From positions 1 through 64,000 of the forward strand of contig JAEZDY010000010.1 in the NCBI GenBank assembly GCA_023417935.1: DNA of 64,000 nt. Direction: 5' to 3'. Position numbers and translations under genes: made by a program. Every line of letters starts with the position of its first letter. The first letter of the stretch is position 1. The notes below the pieces were generated by a model. That model was given only the letters and a program-made list of their open reading frames with translations. It did no database searches and was not told the DNA's origin. Origin of the DNA: Bacteroidota bacterium. GTDB lineage: Bacteria; Bacteroidota; Bacteroidia; Bacteroidales; Lentimicrobiaceae. This document shows positions 33,562-42,689 of this stretch, one piece after another.

Positions 33562-34861
33562 AATAATCCAGGCCGAGATGAGTAATCAAGTCCTCATTCT
33601 TAAGATGCCGTAAGGTATTTTCCAATTTCATTAGTTGCCTGAAAAGATCGTGTATAGGCTTTAGTCCTTCAGCAGCCTGTGGAGTTTTAAAGAAGAACGA
33701 CATCCACTCCTGTATTCCGCTCATACCGCTTCTTTTTGCCAAATCAAGCAACAGCGCCAGATCAAGTACAATAGGTGCGGCCAGTATTGAGTCACGACAG
33801 AGGAAATTTATCTTAATTTGCATCTTATAGCCCAACCAACCAAAGATGTCTATATTGTCCCAGCTTTCTTTATTATCGCCCCTTGGCGGGTAATAATTGA
33901 TGCGAATTTTATGGTAAAGGTCGTTATAGAGGTCAGGATTAATTTCGGGCTCAAAGATATTCTGCAGGCTGCCCAGCTTTGATACTTCCTTTGTTTTGAA
34001 GCTTTCAGGATCATCAAGTACTTCACCATCACGATTACCTAGTATATTGGTTGAGAACCAACCTTCCACGCCCAGGTTCCTTGCTTTTAAGCCGGGTGCA
34101 ACTATAGTTTTCATAAGCGTTTGACCTGTTTTGAAGTCTTTTCCGCATATAGGCACCTCCATTTTTTTGGCTAATTCAGTCATTGCCGGAAAATCACATG
34201 ACAGATTTGGCGCACCGTTGGCAAATGGCACGCCTGATTTTATAGCCGCATAGGCGTATATCATACTTGGTGCAATAGCGGGATTGTTGTCAAGCAGTCC
34301 ATCTTCAAAGGCATCAAGGCTTTGGTGTACTTTACTTTCCTCAATATATACCTCTGTTGAGGCACACCATACCATCACAAGCCGTGAGCAGTTGTTTTTA
34401 GCCTTGAAGTCACTGATATCTTTCATTAAAGCAACAGCCAGGTCCATCTTCGATGCTGCTTTCTTTACATTCACACCGCTAAGATTGTGAACATAGTTTC
34501 TATCAAACACGGCTTTCATGGGATTAATTGCTGACATCTCTGATTTTAACTCGGTTAGCAATTGCTTATCAAGCACACCTGCCTTCATGGCTGCCTCATA
34601 TGCGTTATCCTTAAAAATATCCCATCCTCCGAACACTATATCGTTCAGGCTTGCCAGTGGCACAAATTCATTAATTCTTGGGTTTTTACCCTCAGTCCTC
34701 TTCCCTACCCTGATATGACCCATTTGGGTATAAGAACCTATTGGTGTTGATAAACCTTTTCGCACTGCAAGTACCCCAGCAATGAAAGTTGTGGCTACAG
34801 CTCCAATACCTGGCAATAAGATTCCAAGTTTGCCTTCTGGTTTTTCGATTTCAATTTTCAT
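33548..34861 (-). CDS. ino1: Inositol-3-phosphate synthase
   Basis: 437 residues, full length for the bacterial MIPS type. NAD-binding start ILLPGIGAVATTFIAG; core VWCASTEVYIEES; the family signatures NGAPNLSCDFP, KDFKTGQTLMKT, NILGNRDGEVLDDPESFKTK and KMQIKINFLCRDSILAAPIV, the last with the catalytic lysines. It turns glucose-6-phosphate into 1L-myo-inositol-3-phosphate using bound NAD. It feeds the transferase and phosphatase encoded just downstream. A 119-base gap separates it from the epimerase gene upstream, so an extra promoter there is possible, though no consensus was seen. Confidence 0.96.
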   Translation of the reverse strand: MKIEIEKPEGKLGILLPGIGAVATTFIAGVLAVRKGLSTPIGSYTQMGHIRVGKRTEGKNPRINEFVPLASLNDIVFGGWDIFKDNAYEAAMKAGVLDKQLLTELKSEMSAINPMKAVFDRNYVHNLSGVNVKKAASKMDLAVALMKDISDFKAKNNCSRLVMVWCASTEVYIEESKVHQSLDAFEDGLLDNNPAIAPSMIYAYAAIKSGVPFANGAPNLSCDFPAMTELAKKMEVPICGKDFKTGQTLMKTIVAPGLKARNLGVEGWFSTNILGNRDGEVLDDPESFKTKEVSKLGSLQNIFEPEINPDLYNDLYHKIRINYYPPRGDNKESWDNIDIFGWLGYKMQIKINFLCRDSILAAPIVLDLALLLDLAKRSGMSGIQEWMSFFFKTPQAAEGLKPIHDLFRQLMKLENTLRHLKNEDLITHLGLDYYEDK

Positions 34862-34980
34862 AGTAGAATATTATATATTATTTTCAATAGGAATTATTTG
34901 TTCTCGTTTTAAAGCATGAAATATCATTCGTTCTAAATTTGTTCTCATTTAAATTATACAGTATCATCCGTTTTTAATGA

Positions 34981-35982
34981 TTATATCCAGCCCTCCTTCT
35001 TGTACCATTCAATAGTTTCATTCATTCCTTCAAAGAGATCAAACTCTGGTTTGAAACCAAGGTCCATACTAATGGGGTTGCTATCATAAACCCAGTTAGC
35101 TGCCGCTAATTCAGCTATCTTTTCACGGTTAATTAAAGGTGGATATTTAGCTAAACCGGCAATTATTTCATTTGCCCCCCCCAGAAATATCGCCAGTTTT
35201 AATGGTACTGGTATGTGGATTATTTTTCGTTTCAGGCTTTTTGAAACTGCCTTTCCGAAATCGCGATGATTATACCTTTTCCCATCAGAAACAAACCATA
35301 ATTTATTGATAAGCTTTGATTCTAAAGCATCAAATACCACTCGTGCAAGGTCTTTCACATAGATAAAAGAAAGCGTCTGCGGTTTAATGCCAACCTTGAA
35401 ATCAATACCTCTACACAAAAATTTCACAGCTTTTAAAAAGTCGTGGTCACCCGGACCATATACGGCTGTTGGCCTTATGATGATGAATGTCAATTCAGGC
35501 ATACTGGTAATCAACTGTTCAGCCGCCAGCTTACTTCTTCCGTATTCAGTTAAAGGTTTAGGAATACTTATGTCATTTCCCCTTTGATTGGAATTACCAT
35601 GACATGATCCTTGCGCGGCAATACTGCTTATGTAGATGAACTTTAGTGGCAGCCCGGTGGTAGCTTTTAACCCTTCAATTAACCTGAGAGTGTTGCCATA
35701 ATTAACTTCAAAGTAATCAGCAGCCCTTCTGGCCTTTGTTACGCCGGCATTATGAACTACATATTGGAAAGCGGGTAAAGTGGATAATTGCTGGCTGGTT
35801 AATTCTTTATCGTGAAAATCAAACTCAATAATATGGACATTCTTTTTCCTCAAGATTGTAGTATTGGTTGATTTTCTTACAGCAGCGTAAACATTGTAAC
35901 CACGATTAAGAGCCTCATCGGTGAGAAAACTGCCGATAAAGCCACTAGCTCCGGTTATCAATATGGTTTTACTATTCTGCAT
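34981..35982 (-). CDS. Extended SDR NAD(P)-dependent reductase, CerR-like
   Basis: 333 residues of the extended short-chain dehydrogenase/epimerase family. Cofactor loop ILITGASGFIGSF (GxxGxxG), NAGVT, and the catalytic Ser with YGRSK (Tyr-x3-Lys). Sugar-epimerase members look alike, but in this lipid cluster a reductase of the CerR kind, which reduces the keto group in bacterial sphingolipid synthesis, is more likely. Its start lies 11 bases inside the GNAT-like gene upstream, so the two are translated together. The assignment to ketosphinganine or keto-ceramide reduction is inference from context. Confidence 0.85.
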   Translation of the reverse strand: MQNSKTILITGASGFIGSFLTDEALNRGYNVYAAVRKSTNTTILRKKNVHIIEFDFHDKELTSQQLSTLPAFQYVVHNAGVTKARRAADYFEVNYGNTLRLIEGLKATTGLPLKFIYISSIAAQGSCHGNSNQRGNDISIPKPLTEYGRSKLAAEQLITSMPELTFIIIRPTAVYGPGDHDFLKAVKFLCRGIDFKVGIKPQTLSFIYVKDLARVVFDALESKLINKLWFVSDGKRYNHRDFGKAVSKSLKRKIIHIPVPLKLAIFLGGANEIIAGLAKYPPLINREKIAELAAANWVYDSNPISMDLGFKPEFDLFEGMNETIEWYKKEGWI

Positions 35983-37105
35983 CAGTTATTAAAGCTTTAC
36001 CGAAACATCTTCTTCTTAAATGTTGCCTGTGTTCATAATCCCTGAACATGAGATATGCTGCAGTGTTTGTTTCCAAAGCGTGACTTGATACAGCAGTTTT
36101 TACACCATTCTCAATACATGACTTCATAATTTCAGCAAAGAAAATAGCAGGCAAACCCTTGTTATTATATGCAGGTTTTACACCTTGCAGGAACAAATCG
36201 ATAGTGTCATTTTTATAAAGTGCTCTCAGTATGTGTACAAAGCCAAAGGGGTAAAGCTTGCCTTTTGCTTTGATCAATGCTTTTGAAAGCGAAAAAATAG
36301 CAATGGCAAACCCTGCAACCTCATCATCTTCATCAATAATAAAGCAGACATACTTTGGATTAATGATTGAGAAATACTGTTTTGTATAGTACTTAATTTG
36401 CTTTGGAGTTAGTGGAACGAAACCATAAAGGTTGATAAATGAATCATTAAGCGTTGAGAACATCTTTGAAACATAGGGCAAGAGCTCCTTTGTTCTTTTA
36501 GCCCTCAGGATCCTCAGCTTATACTTTTCCTTCACAATATCAGCTATCCTGATGATCTTATCAGGTACAGCATCCGGAACCTTTATTTCAAACTGCACCC
36601 AGTCGACTTCTTTGCCGTAGCCTAACCTTTCAAGATGTTCAGGATAATATGGATAATTATAAAGAACAGCGTGTGTGGCAATTTCATTAAACCCTTCAAT
36701 GAGCATACCCTCAAGGTCCATATCAGTAAAACCAAGAGGCCCATGCACGTGTGTCATACCCAGACTGATTGCCCATTCTTCAACTGTTCGCAGCAATGCC
36801 GCTGAGACCTCCATATCATCAATGAAATCAATCCATCCAAAGCGAACGAATTTCTCATTGCGTAGATTATTGCTTGATTTATTACAAATTCCAGCAATGC
36901 GACCAACTGCTTTTCCTTCTTTGTATGCCATCCAATACCTGGTATCGCAGTAGTCAAAGGCTGGATTTAAATTTCTGTCGAGCAGTCCTTTTTCAATCGA
37001 GTGCAAGGGTGTAACGCGATAAGCATTGCCTTTGTAAAGGCTGTCGGGAAACATGATAAATTCTTTTAAACCTGATCTGTTGCTAATTTCCTTTATTTGA
37101 ACCAT
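35972..37105 (-). CDS. GNAT-fold acyltransferase, candidate bacterial ceramide synthase
   Basis: 377 residues. The N-terminal part has a GNAT-like strand-helix order (YWMAYKEGKAVGRIAGICNK; FVRFGWIDFIDD; LLRTVEEWAISLGMTHVHGP). A second GNAT-like half begins near 255 (YVCFIIDEDDEVAGFAIAI) and ends with ALETNTAAYLMFRDYEHR. Such double-GNAT proteins sit beside sphingolipid genes in many Bacteroidota, and the bacterial ceramide synthase described in Caulobacter is also a GNAT-type enzyme that acylates the sphingoid base. It is the first gene of the minus-strand lipid run and overlaps the reductase gene by 11 bases. Serine palmitoyltransferase, the first enzyme of the path, is not in this window. 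Confidence 0.75.
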   Translation of the reverse strand: MVQIKEISNRSGLKEFIMFPDSLYKGNAYRVTPLHSIEKGLLDRNLNPAFDYCDTRYWMAYKEGKAVGRIAGICNKSSNNLRNEKFVRFGWIDFIDDMEVSAALLRTVEEWAISLGMTHVHGPLGFTDMDLEGMLIEGFNEIATHAVLYNYPYYPEHLERLGYGKEVDWVQFEIKVPDAVPDKIIRIADIVKEKYKLRILRAKRTKELLPYVSKMFSTLNDSFINLYGFVPLTPKQIKYYTKQYFSIINPKYVCFIIDEDDEVAGFAIAIFSLSKALIKAKGKLYPFGFVHILRALYKNDTIDLFLQGVKPAYNNKGLPAIFFAEIMKSCIENGVKTAVSSHALETNTAAYLMFRDYEHRQHLRRRCFGKALITDAE

Positions 37106-37114
37106 GCTATCGGA

Positions 37115-37238
37115 TTAAGGACATACTAAAGGTATAAAAAAAACACCTTCGATCAATTTTAAGGACATACTAAAGGCCTTCTGTCATTCCTCAAGACATA
37201 CTATAAATCTTTAGTCAATCTTAAGGACATACTAAAGG
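37115..37238. repeat. 18-bp spaced repeats upstream of the lipid operon
   Basis: TTAAGGACATACTAAAGG is present three times without change (37115-37132, 37159-37176, 37221-37238) plus a degenerate copy near 37191-37210. They alternate with A-runs and CACCTT-type segments, and they fill the space between the divergent lipid operon and the glycosylase gene. Confidence 0.85.
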
Positions 37239-37306
37239 TATGAAAAAAAAGCACCTTTAGTCAATCTTATGTTTAATAATCCAATATTTGCACTTAAAAC
37301 AGCATG

Positions 37307-37328
37307 TCCAGGTGTTAATCGACCTGGA
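37307..37328 (+). promoter_or_regulatory. Perfect inverted repeat in the glycosylase leader
   Basis: TCCAGGT-GTTAATCG-ACCTGGA, a 7-bp stem, 34 bases before the ATG at 37362. AATATTTG (37283-37290), one base off a -7 box, lies just upstream, so the palindrome would fall at the 5' end of the transcript. It could be an operator or an RNA hairpin. Confidence 0.4.
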
Positions 37329-37361
37329 GTGTTATACTTAAAATAATCAACTTTACAGTGC

Positions 37362-38066
37362 ATGTTGGCTGATAAGATCATATCGTTCAATAAGTCGCTT
37401 GACTTCACGGGTAATTTACCAGTCGGGATCAGAATTATGAACCCCTTCAGGGAAAGTGCTGAAGCTTTAAGGGTATCAACCTTATTTTACCGTAAATACT
37501 TCAATGACAATGAACCAAGACACCTTATTCTCGGTATAAACCCGGGAAGATTTGGTGGAGGAATAACAGGCATTCCTTTTACTGACCCTAAACGCCTTAT
37601 ATCTGATTGCAACATTCCTTTTAGTGGCACAATGGCCCATGAACCGTCGTCAGTGTTTGTGTATGAAATGATTGCTAAGTTTGGTGGACCAGACTTGTTT
37701 TATAAAAAATTTCTTATTAGCGCAGTATCGCCTTTAGGCTTTACATCTTCTACCAAGTCAGGCAGGGAGATAAATTATAATTATTACGATAGCAATGAAC
37801 TCCAGCTGGCAGTTCACGATTTCATCCTCGAAAGCATGAACCAGCAATTAACCTTTGGCATTAATGCCGATAAATGTTTCTGTCTTGGAACAGGCAAAAA
37901 CTATAAATTTTTAATGCGCCTTAATGCAGTGCACCGTTTTTTTAAGGAGATCATACCTCTTGAGCACCCTCGGTATGTTATGCAGTATAAGTTGAAAACC
38001 AAGCACGAATATATCACAAAATATCTGCAGGAATTTTATAGAACCAATGGGCATGCAAGGAAATAA
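37362..38066 (+). CDS. SMUG-type uracil-DNA glycosylase family protein
   Basis: 234 residues. The water-activating motif GINPGRFGGGITGIPFTDP is the SMUG1/DUF4918 form of motif 1 (GxNPG), and the C-terminal intercalation loop is LEHPRYVMQYK (HPR). CLGTGKNY lies on the strand before it. These enzymes remove uracil or oxidised pyrimidines from DNA. Length fits the family. No signal peptide. It is divergent from the lipid operon and ends 22 bases from the remnant kinase gene. Confidence 0.85.
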   Translation: MLADKIISFNKSLDFTGNLPVGIRIMNPFRESAEALRVSTLFYRKYFNDNEPRHLILGINPGRFGGGITGIPFTDPKRLISDCNIPFSGTMAHEPSSVFVYEMIAKFGGPDLFYKKFLISAVSPLGFTSSTKSGREINYNYYDSNELQLAVHDFILESMNQQLTFGINADKCFCLGTGKNYKFLMRLNAVHRFFKEIIPLEHPRYVMQYKLKTKHEYITKYLQEFYRTNGHARK

Positions 38067-38088
38067 TTAAGCTATTATGCTACTTTAC

Positions 38089-40062
38089 TTATCTAAGCAG
38101 TGAAAAACAAAATGTTGCACCTTTAGAGGTATTACTTTCTGCCTTAACGCTGCCTCCATGCAGGTTGATAATGCGTTGTACTATTGCAAGTCAAACACCG
38201 GTATCTGGAAACTCTTCAGCTGAATGCAACCTTTCAAAAGCCTTAAATAATTTTGTTTGGTACTTCTCATCAAAGCCTGCGCCATAATCTTTGATACAGT
38301 AGAAAACCTCGTCAGAATTTTCTTTACAAAAAACCCTTATCTTTTTGATTGCTGACCTTGAACTGTATTTGAGTGCATTTCCTATCAGGTTTTGCCATAC
38401 CTGCTTTATCAAAGCTGGATCGCATGACACGTTTGGCAACGGCTCTACCAAAAAATCAAATACTTCCTTTTCCTCATCAGTTGCTATTTCATTGTATACT
38501 GACTTCACCATTTCAGTCATTCTAACATCTTCCGGCTTTATCTCAGTTTTTGAAAGATGTGAAAGATTCAACAGATCAGTGATCAAACGATCCATACTGG
38601 TTGCACTTTTCCTGATTTTCTCCAGAAACCACTTTCCTTCATCATTAAGCGATTCCGAATGGTCAGCAATAAGGAATGAGGAATAATTATTAATCTTTCT
38701 GAGTGGCGACTTCAAATCGTGTGACACGGTATAACTAAATGCTTCAAGTTCATTATTAGCTGATTCAAGTTCAGCAGTTCGTTCTTTTACCCGTTCTTCA
38801 AGTTTTTTGTTAAGCGCCTCAAGTGCAGCTTCGGCTTTTATACGCTCGGTAATATCAATAACAGTTGTCACAAAATAAAGAGGATTTTCATTTTGGTCAC
38901 GTTTTATTGCAATACTAACATCTGTCCAGATTATAGATCCGTCTTTTTTAATGTAACGTTTGTTTAATCTCTCAGCATTTTTTTCTCCCTTTATGAGCAT
39001 TTCCAACACATTTCCCATTGCTACTATGTCCTCTTGCGGGGCTAGATCTGACCACCGCTTAGTTAACATCTCTTCTTTTGTATATCCCAGCATATCACAT
39101 ATAGCCTGGTTCACATTGATCTGACCGTTTAAGTATGTTACAGCTTTACCCGCATTTGTGGCTTCAAATAAACCTCTGAATTTAGCTTCGCTCTCCCTTA
39201 GTATTTCTTCCGATTTCTTCCTCTGTGTAAAGTCTAATATAGAACCAAAATATCTTACTGCTTTACCACTTTCATCATGATGAATATTAACTGTGGGTAA
39301 TAGATAGTGTATGTCACCATTTTCAGGATTAGTTCGAAAAATATTAGTTTCAGGCGATTCACCTTTTGACATTTTCTCAAAAACATCAATGATCAAATGC
39401 CTGTCCTCAGGATGAATAGCATTTATATATGCTTCAACAGAAGGGAAACCATCAGCTGGATCTAGATTTAGTATACGGTATAGATTTGGCGACCACCAAC
39501 CATTGCCGGTTGTTAAATCACTTTCCCAGCTACCCATGCCTGCAAACTTCTCAGCTTCTTCAAGTCTCTCCTTTTCCTTTCTTATATTTTCCTCCGCTAA
39601 CACCTTTTCAGATCTGTCGCGCACTAATACTAAAAAAATGCGTTTGTCCTTCCATTCAGCTGAACCAAAACGGATATCAACGGGCATGATGGAACCATCT
39701 TTTCGTCGTTGCCTGCCTATGAGGGAATATCGCTCCCCATGTTGTATTTTATCCCACTCCTTTCTTGCCTTCTCCAGATTGAAATCCAGCTCAATGTCAG
39801 TAACTGACATAGTGAGAAGTTCATCTTTGGAGTAACCAAGACTTTCACAAGCTTCTTGATTCACTTCAATGAATTTACCATTATAATCATGCACAAATAA
39901 AGCATCACTGGCCTGTTCAACCAATGCGAAGTATAATGATGCATACTCCTCAGCAAGTGAGTGTGATTTCTAGTACTGCAGAATTTGTTGTTCAAGTTCA
40001 GATACCCTGTTCCTGAGTTTCTCGCAGTCATTCCCGTTTGCATTGAGTTCCTCATTTCCCAT
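38089..40062 (-). pseudogene. PAS sensor histidine kinase broken by two in-frame stops
   Basis: The whole frame from ATG at 40062 to TAA at 38089 reads as one kinase of 657 codons apart from two stops. The first, TAG at 39972-39970 (codon 31), is in the N-terminal coiled coil after SELEQQILQY. The second, TGA at 38193-38191 (codon 624), is in the ATPase G2 box: the sequence reads PDTGV-stop-LAIVQRIINLHGG where GIGLAIV is expected, so GGA to TGA is the simplest change. Between them are three PAS domains, HisKA (TVSHDLKSPLRKI) and most of the ATPase. It is a paralogue of the intact kinase at 25975-27663. A shorter product could start at TTG 39924 but would still lack the last ATPase segment. 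Sequencing error at two sites is the alternative. Confidence 0.85.
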
Positions 40063-40224
40063 AAACAACACTTCTTCGGTCTGAAATTCTGAATTTATTC
40101 CCTTTGTTCAATAATCTCAGGTTTCTGCGCAAAAAACTGTGGTCATTTGCACAACTTGTTAACATTAAGAAAATTACATGATATAACATAGTAACTTAAT
40201 TAAAAGTTGCGACAAAACCTTTCT

Positions 40225-40232
40225 TATATTTG
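40225..40232 (+). promoter_or_regulatory. -7 element before a small acidic protein
   Basis: TATATTTG, a full match, 21 bases before the ATG at 40254. The nearest TTG (40207-40209) is 15 bases away, shorter than ideal. Confidence 0.4.
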
Positions 40233-40253
40233 CAGGGAAACAACCACCACCAA

Positions 40254-40418
40254 ATGACCAATAAATTACAACCTGAATTACTTCCTGTAGATACTAATAA
40301 TGCTACATTTAAATCAGAGTCAGAAAAATTACAAGAGTTTTTTAACGACCCAACAATGGATGTGGAACGCTTTATAGAACAACAGGAAATAAAGCACCAG
40401 CTTAGCCAAAATGCTTAG
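40254..40418 (+). CDS. Small acidic hypothetical protein (54 aa)
   Basis: 54 residues from ATG at 40254, behind a -7 element. Sequence begins MTNKLQPELLPVDTNN and continues as an acidic helix (ESEKLQEFFNDPTMDVERFI). No family recognised, no signal peptide. Its last bases overlap the end of the convergent T9SS gene by four. The helical, charged character and promoter make it plausible as a real small protein. Confidence 0.5.
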   Translation: MTNKLQPELLPVDTNNATFKSESEKLQEFFNDPTMDVERFIEQQEIKHQLSQNA

Positions 40419-40789
40419 TGCTTTATTGTCAATTTTCCACTTTTTCTTAAAAAGGGCCCATCAGCTAGCTTGTAGTAATACACTCCATCATTCAGATGCC
40501 TGAGCGATATCTTTGAATTATTGCTTACCCGTTTTTGGAATACAAGGATACCTGCAGTATCGTAAATTGAGAGGTTAAGTGTTATGTTGAAGTAATTCCA
40601 GGCTATGGTCAAACTTTCACTCAAAGGGTTCTGATATATACTTGAATTTGGCGTTGATGCGTCAACGGATGTTGTTGCTGGTTTCTTTTCCGGGAGTTCA
40701 GATATAAGGCATGTTCCTGTGTTATTAACTTGTGCAAAAGAAGTGCTTACGAGGAAACTAATCAGGGCAATGGTAAAATAGCTCTTCAT
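40415..40789 (-). CDS. Short secreted protein made mostly of a T9SS tail
   Basis: 124 residues. Signal peptide MKSYFTIALISFLVSTSFAQ, then ~30 residues of linker and a T9SS type A sorting domain (IYQNPLSESLTIAW, LSIYDTAGILVFQKRV, GVYYYKLADG). The canonical PNP is YQNP here. With almost no cargo, it may be a remnant of a larger gene, a small secreted peptide carrier, or a surface attachment peptide. A full -7 box TAGTTTTG lies at 40821-40814 on the minus strand. Confidence 0.75.
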   Translation of the reverse strand: MKSYFTIALISFLVSTSFAQVNNTGTCLISELPEKKPATTSVDASTPNSSIYQNPLSESLTIAWNYFNITLNLSIYDTAGILVFQKRVSNNSKISLRHLNDGVYYYKLADGPFLRKSGKLTIKH

Positions 40790-40900
40790 GATGAATTAAT
40801 TTTTTTGAAGCTGCAAAACTAATTTAGCACATTATTGCCAAAAAAAACAAATGGATGAAGGTGTAAATCTATGCGCTGAAGGTGCGATATGCTATTATGA

Positions 40901-42013
40901 TCACTTTTGATGAGTTTTCATAAAGTACTTCTCCAGCAATAAAGTTGCAGCCTGGTATGGACTGTGGGTCTTTTCATCAATCATATGCTCTGCTTCTTTA
41001 AGTAGTTTCCTGATGGATGAATCCTGGTAGAAATGATCGTAAAGTTTATTGTTGATATACTCCGTCATAATCTGCCTTGACTGAAGCGCTCTTTTGGTTT
41101 CAAAGTATCTATTCTCTTTGGTAAACTCTACATAGTTAAGCAGCATATTCCATATATCGTTTATTCCCTCATGGGTAACTGCTGAACAAGTGGCCGTTTC
41201 AGGTCCCCAGCCTGAATCAGGTTTAGGGAAAAAGTGCAAAGCATTTCTAACCTGGTTTTTGGCTATTTCAGCTTTTACTTTATTATCACCATCGGCTTTA
41301 TTTATTGCTACTGCATCAGCCATCTCCATAATTCCCCTTTTTATGCCCTGCAATTCATCACCGGCACCGGCAATCATCAATAATAAAAAGAAATCAACCA
41401 TCGAGTGTACTGCAGTTTCTGATTGCCCCACTCCTACTGTTTCAATAAAAATAGTATCAAACCCGGCGGCCTCACATAGTATCACTATCTCTCTGGTCTT
41501 TCGTGCGACTCCACCTAAAGATCCTGCACTGGGTGACGGGCGTATAAAGGCATGAGGGTGAACCGATAATTCCTCCATACGGGTTTTATCACCAAGTATA
41601 CTGCCCTTTGAGCGGGCACTACTGGGATCAATTGCCAATACAGCCAGTTTATGTCCCATAGAAGTTACATGTAAACCTAACGCTTCAATGAAAGTACTCT
41701 TCCCAGCGCCCGGAACACCAGTAATTCCAAGCCTTATTGATTTACCCGAATATGGAAGACAACGTGCAACTACTTCCTGGGCAATTTGCTGATGTTCAGG
41801 TAGCGAGCTTTCCAGTAGTGTAATAGCCTGACTAAAAATAGTACGGTTGAAATTGGTTATTCCTTTGAAATATTCTTCAGCCGTCAATAAACTCCTCCTG
41901 TTCTTTTTCATCGCATTCACAGCAGATTCATTTATTGACGGAGGCTGCGGAATTCCTTGTCTCTCAGTTAATGCCGAGGGCAGTTTGTTATGATCCTTTC
42001 CAGGTTCAGCCAT
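40901..42013 (-). CDS. meaB: Methylmalonyl-CoA mutase-associated GTPase MeaB
   Basis: 370 residues. G-protein motifs of the SIMIBI class: GVPGAGKSTFIE (Walker A, 99-106), LAIDPSSARSKGSILGDKTR (family signature), ETVGVGQSE and NKADGD for guanine binding. MeaB guards and reloads B12-dependent methylmalonyl-CoA mutase. The mutase genes are not in the window. The N-terminal 40 residues are less conserved. Possible -7 boxes CAAAGGTA (42031) and CAAAAGTA (42049), read on the minus strand as TACCTTTG and TACTTTTG, lie just upstream. Confidence 0.95.
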   Translation of the reverse strand: MAEPGKDHNKLPSALTERQGIPQPPSINESAVNAMKKNRRSLLTAEEYFKGITNFNRTIFSQAITLLESSLPEHQQIAQEVVARCLPYSGKSIRLGITGVPGAGKSTFIEALGLHVTSMGHKLAVLAIDPSSARSKGSILGDKTRMEELSVHPHAFIRPSPSAGSLGGVARKTREIVILCEAAGFDTIFIETVGVGQSETAVHSMVDFFLLLMIAGAGDELQGIKRGIMEMADAVAINKADGDNKVKAEIAKNQVRNALHFFPKPDSGWGPETATCSAVTHEGINDIWNMLLNYVEFTKENRYFETKRALQSRQIMTEYINNKLYDHFYQDSSIRKLLKEAEHMIDEKTHSPYQAATLLLEKYFMKTHQK

Positions 42014-42215
42014 AGTTTAAGCGTTTAAAGCAAAGGTATTAAAAAAGACAAAAGTACTGATTACCCTAATTAGCAAACGGAGGATTAAAAATTCATCAAA
42101 CCGATAAACTAGCCCTTAAAGTAATTCTGCTTTAGGTCGACCCATACAATGCAACTGTAAAGTTGGTGCCACCAATCCCGGATTTAATGCACTCAATTGG
42201 TTGGCTTAATCTTGC

Positions 42216-42689
42216 CTAATTCATTTTCGGATCGATCACATTATTGATCTGGCTTATAGCAACCTTGGGTTCGAGTCCTGCAAAAAGAACTGCCATAATA
42301 CCGGGGAAAAAACGATCCATCATATAAAGTGCATTATATAAATGCTGCCTGAACTCAGTTTCAGGCTCATTTTCATTACTATAAAGAAATGATGATTTGA
42401 ATCGTAACTCACCATCATCCATATCCATTTCAAAGCTTCCCAGAATTAGTCCAAAATTGGCCATGGTGATAAATTCTGCCATTCGTTGCCTTCCTGAACT
42501 CGGAATATTCACCGGACAAATAATAAATACCGCAACAATTTGGTCGGGAATCCTTATATCAATAATGCAATCAGTTTTTGTATTTTGTAATGCTATTGCC
42601 AACTTTAATACAGTCATAATAGGATTTTCAACCAGTATTTGGTATTCATATCCCATATTATCTATAGCATTACTAATTGTATTTACCAT
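42216..42689 (-). CDS. YbjN-domain protein
   Basis: 157 residues that look like one YbjN / type III chaperone-like domain: LKLAIALQNTKTDCIIDIRI, VAVFIICPVNIP, FITMANFGLILGSFEMDMDDGELRFKSSF and a C-terminal helical pair. YbjN proteins are linked to stress and motility control but their activity is not settled. The start lies inside the end of the TerB-like gene (17-base overlap), suggesting linked translation. Confidence 0.75.
   Translation of the reverse strand: MVNTISNAIDNMGYEYQILVENPIMTVLKLAIALQNTKTDCIIDIRIPDQIVAVFIICPVNIPSSGRQRMAEFITMANFGLILGSFEMDMDDGELRFKSSFLYSNENEPETEFRQHLYNALYMMDRFFPGIMAVLFAGLEPKVAISQINNVIDPKMN

Noticed and set aside
38089..40062. Stop codon recoding (selenocysteine or pyrrolysine) in the broken kinase
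   Set aside because: One stop is TAG in a coiled coil and the other TGA where the family has Gly; no redox site or recoding element is expected in either place. Two nonsense mutations are simpler.
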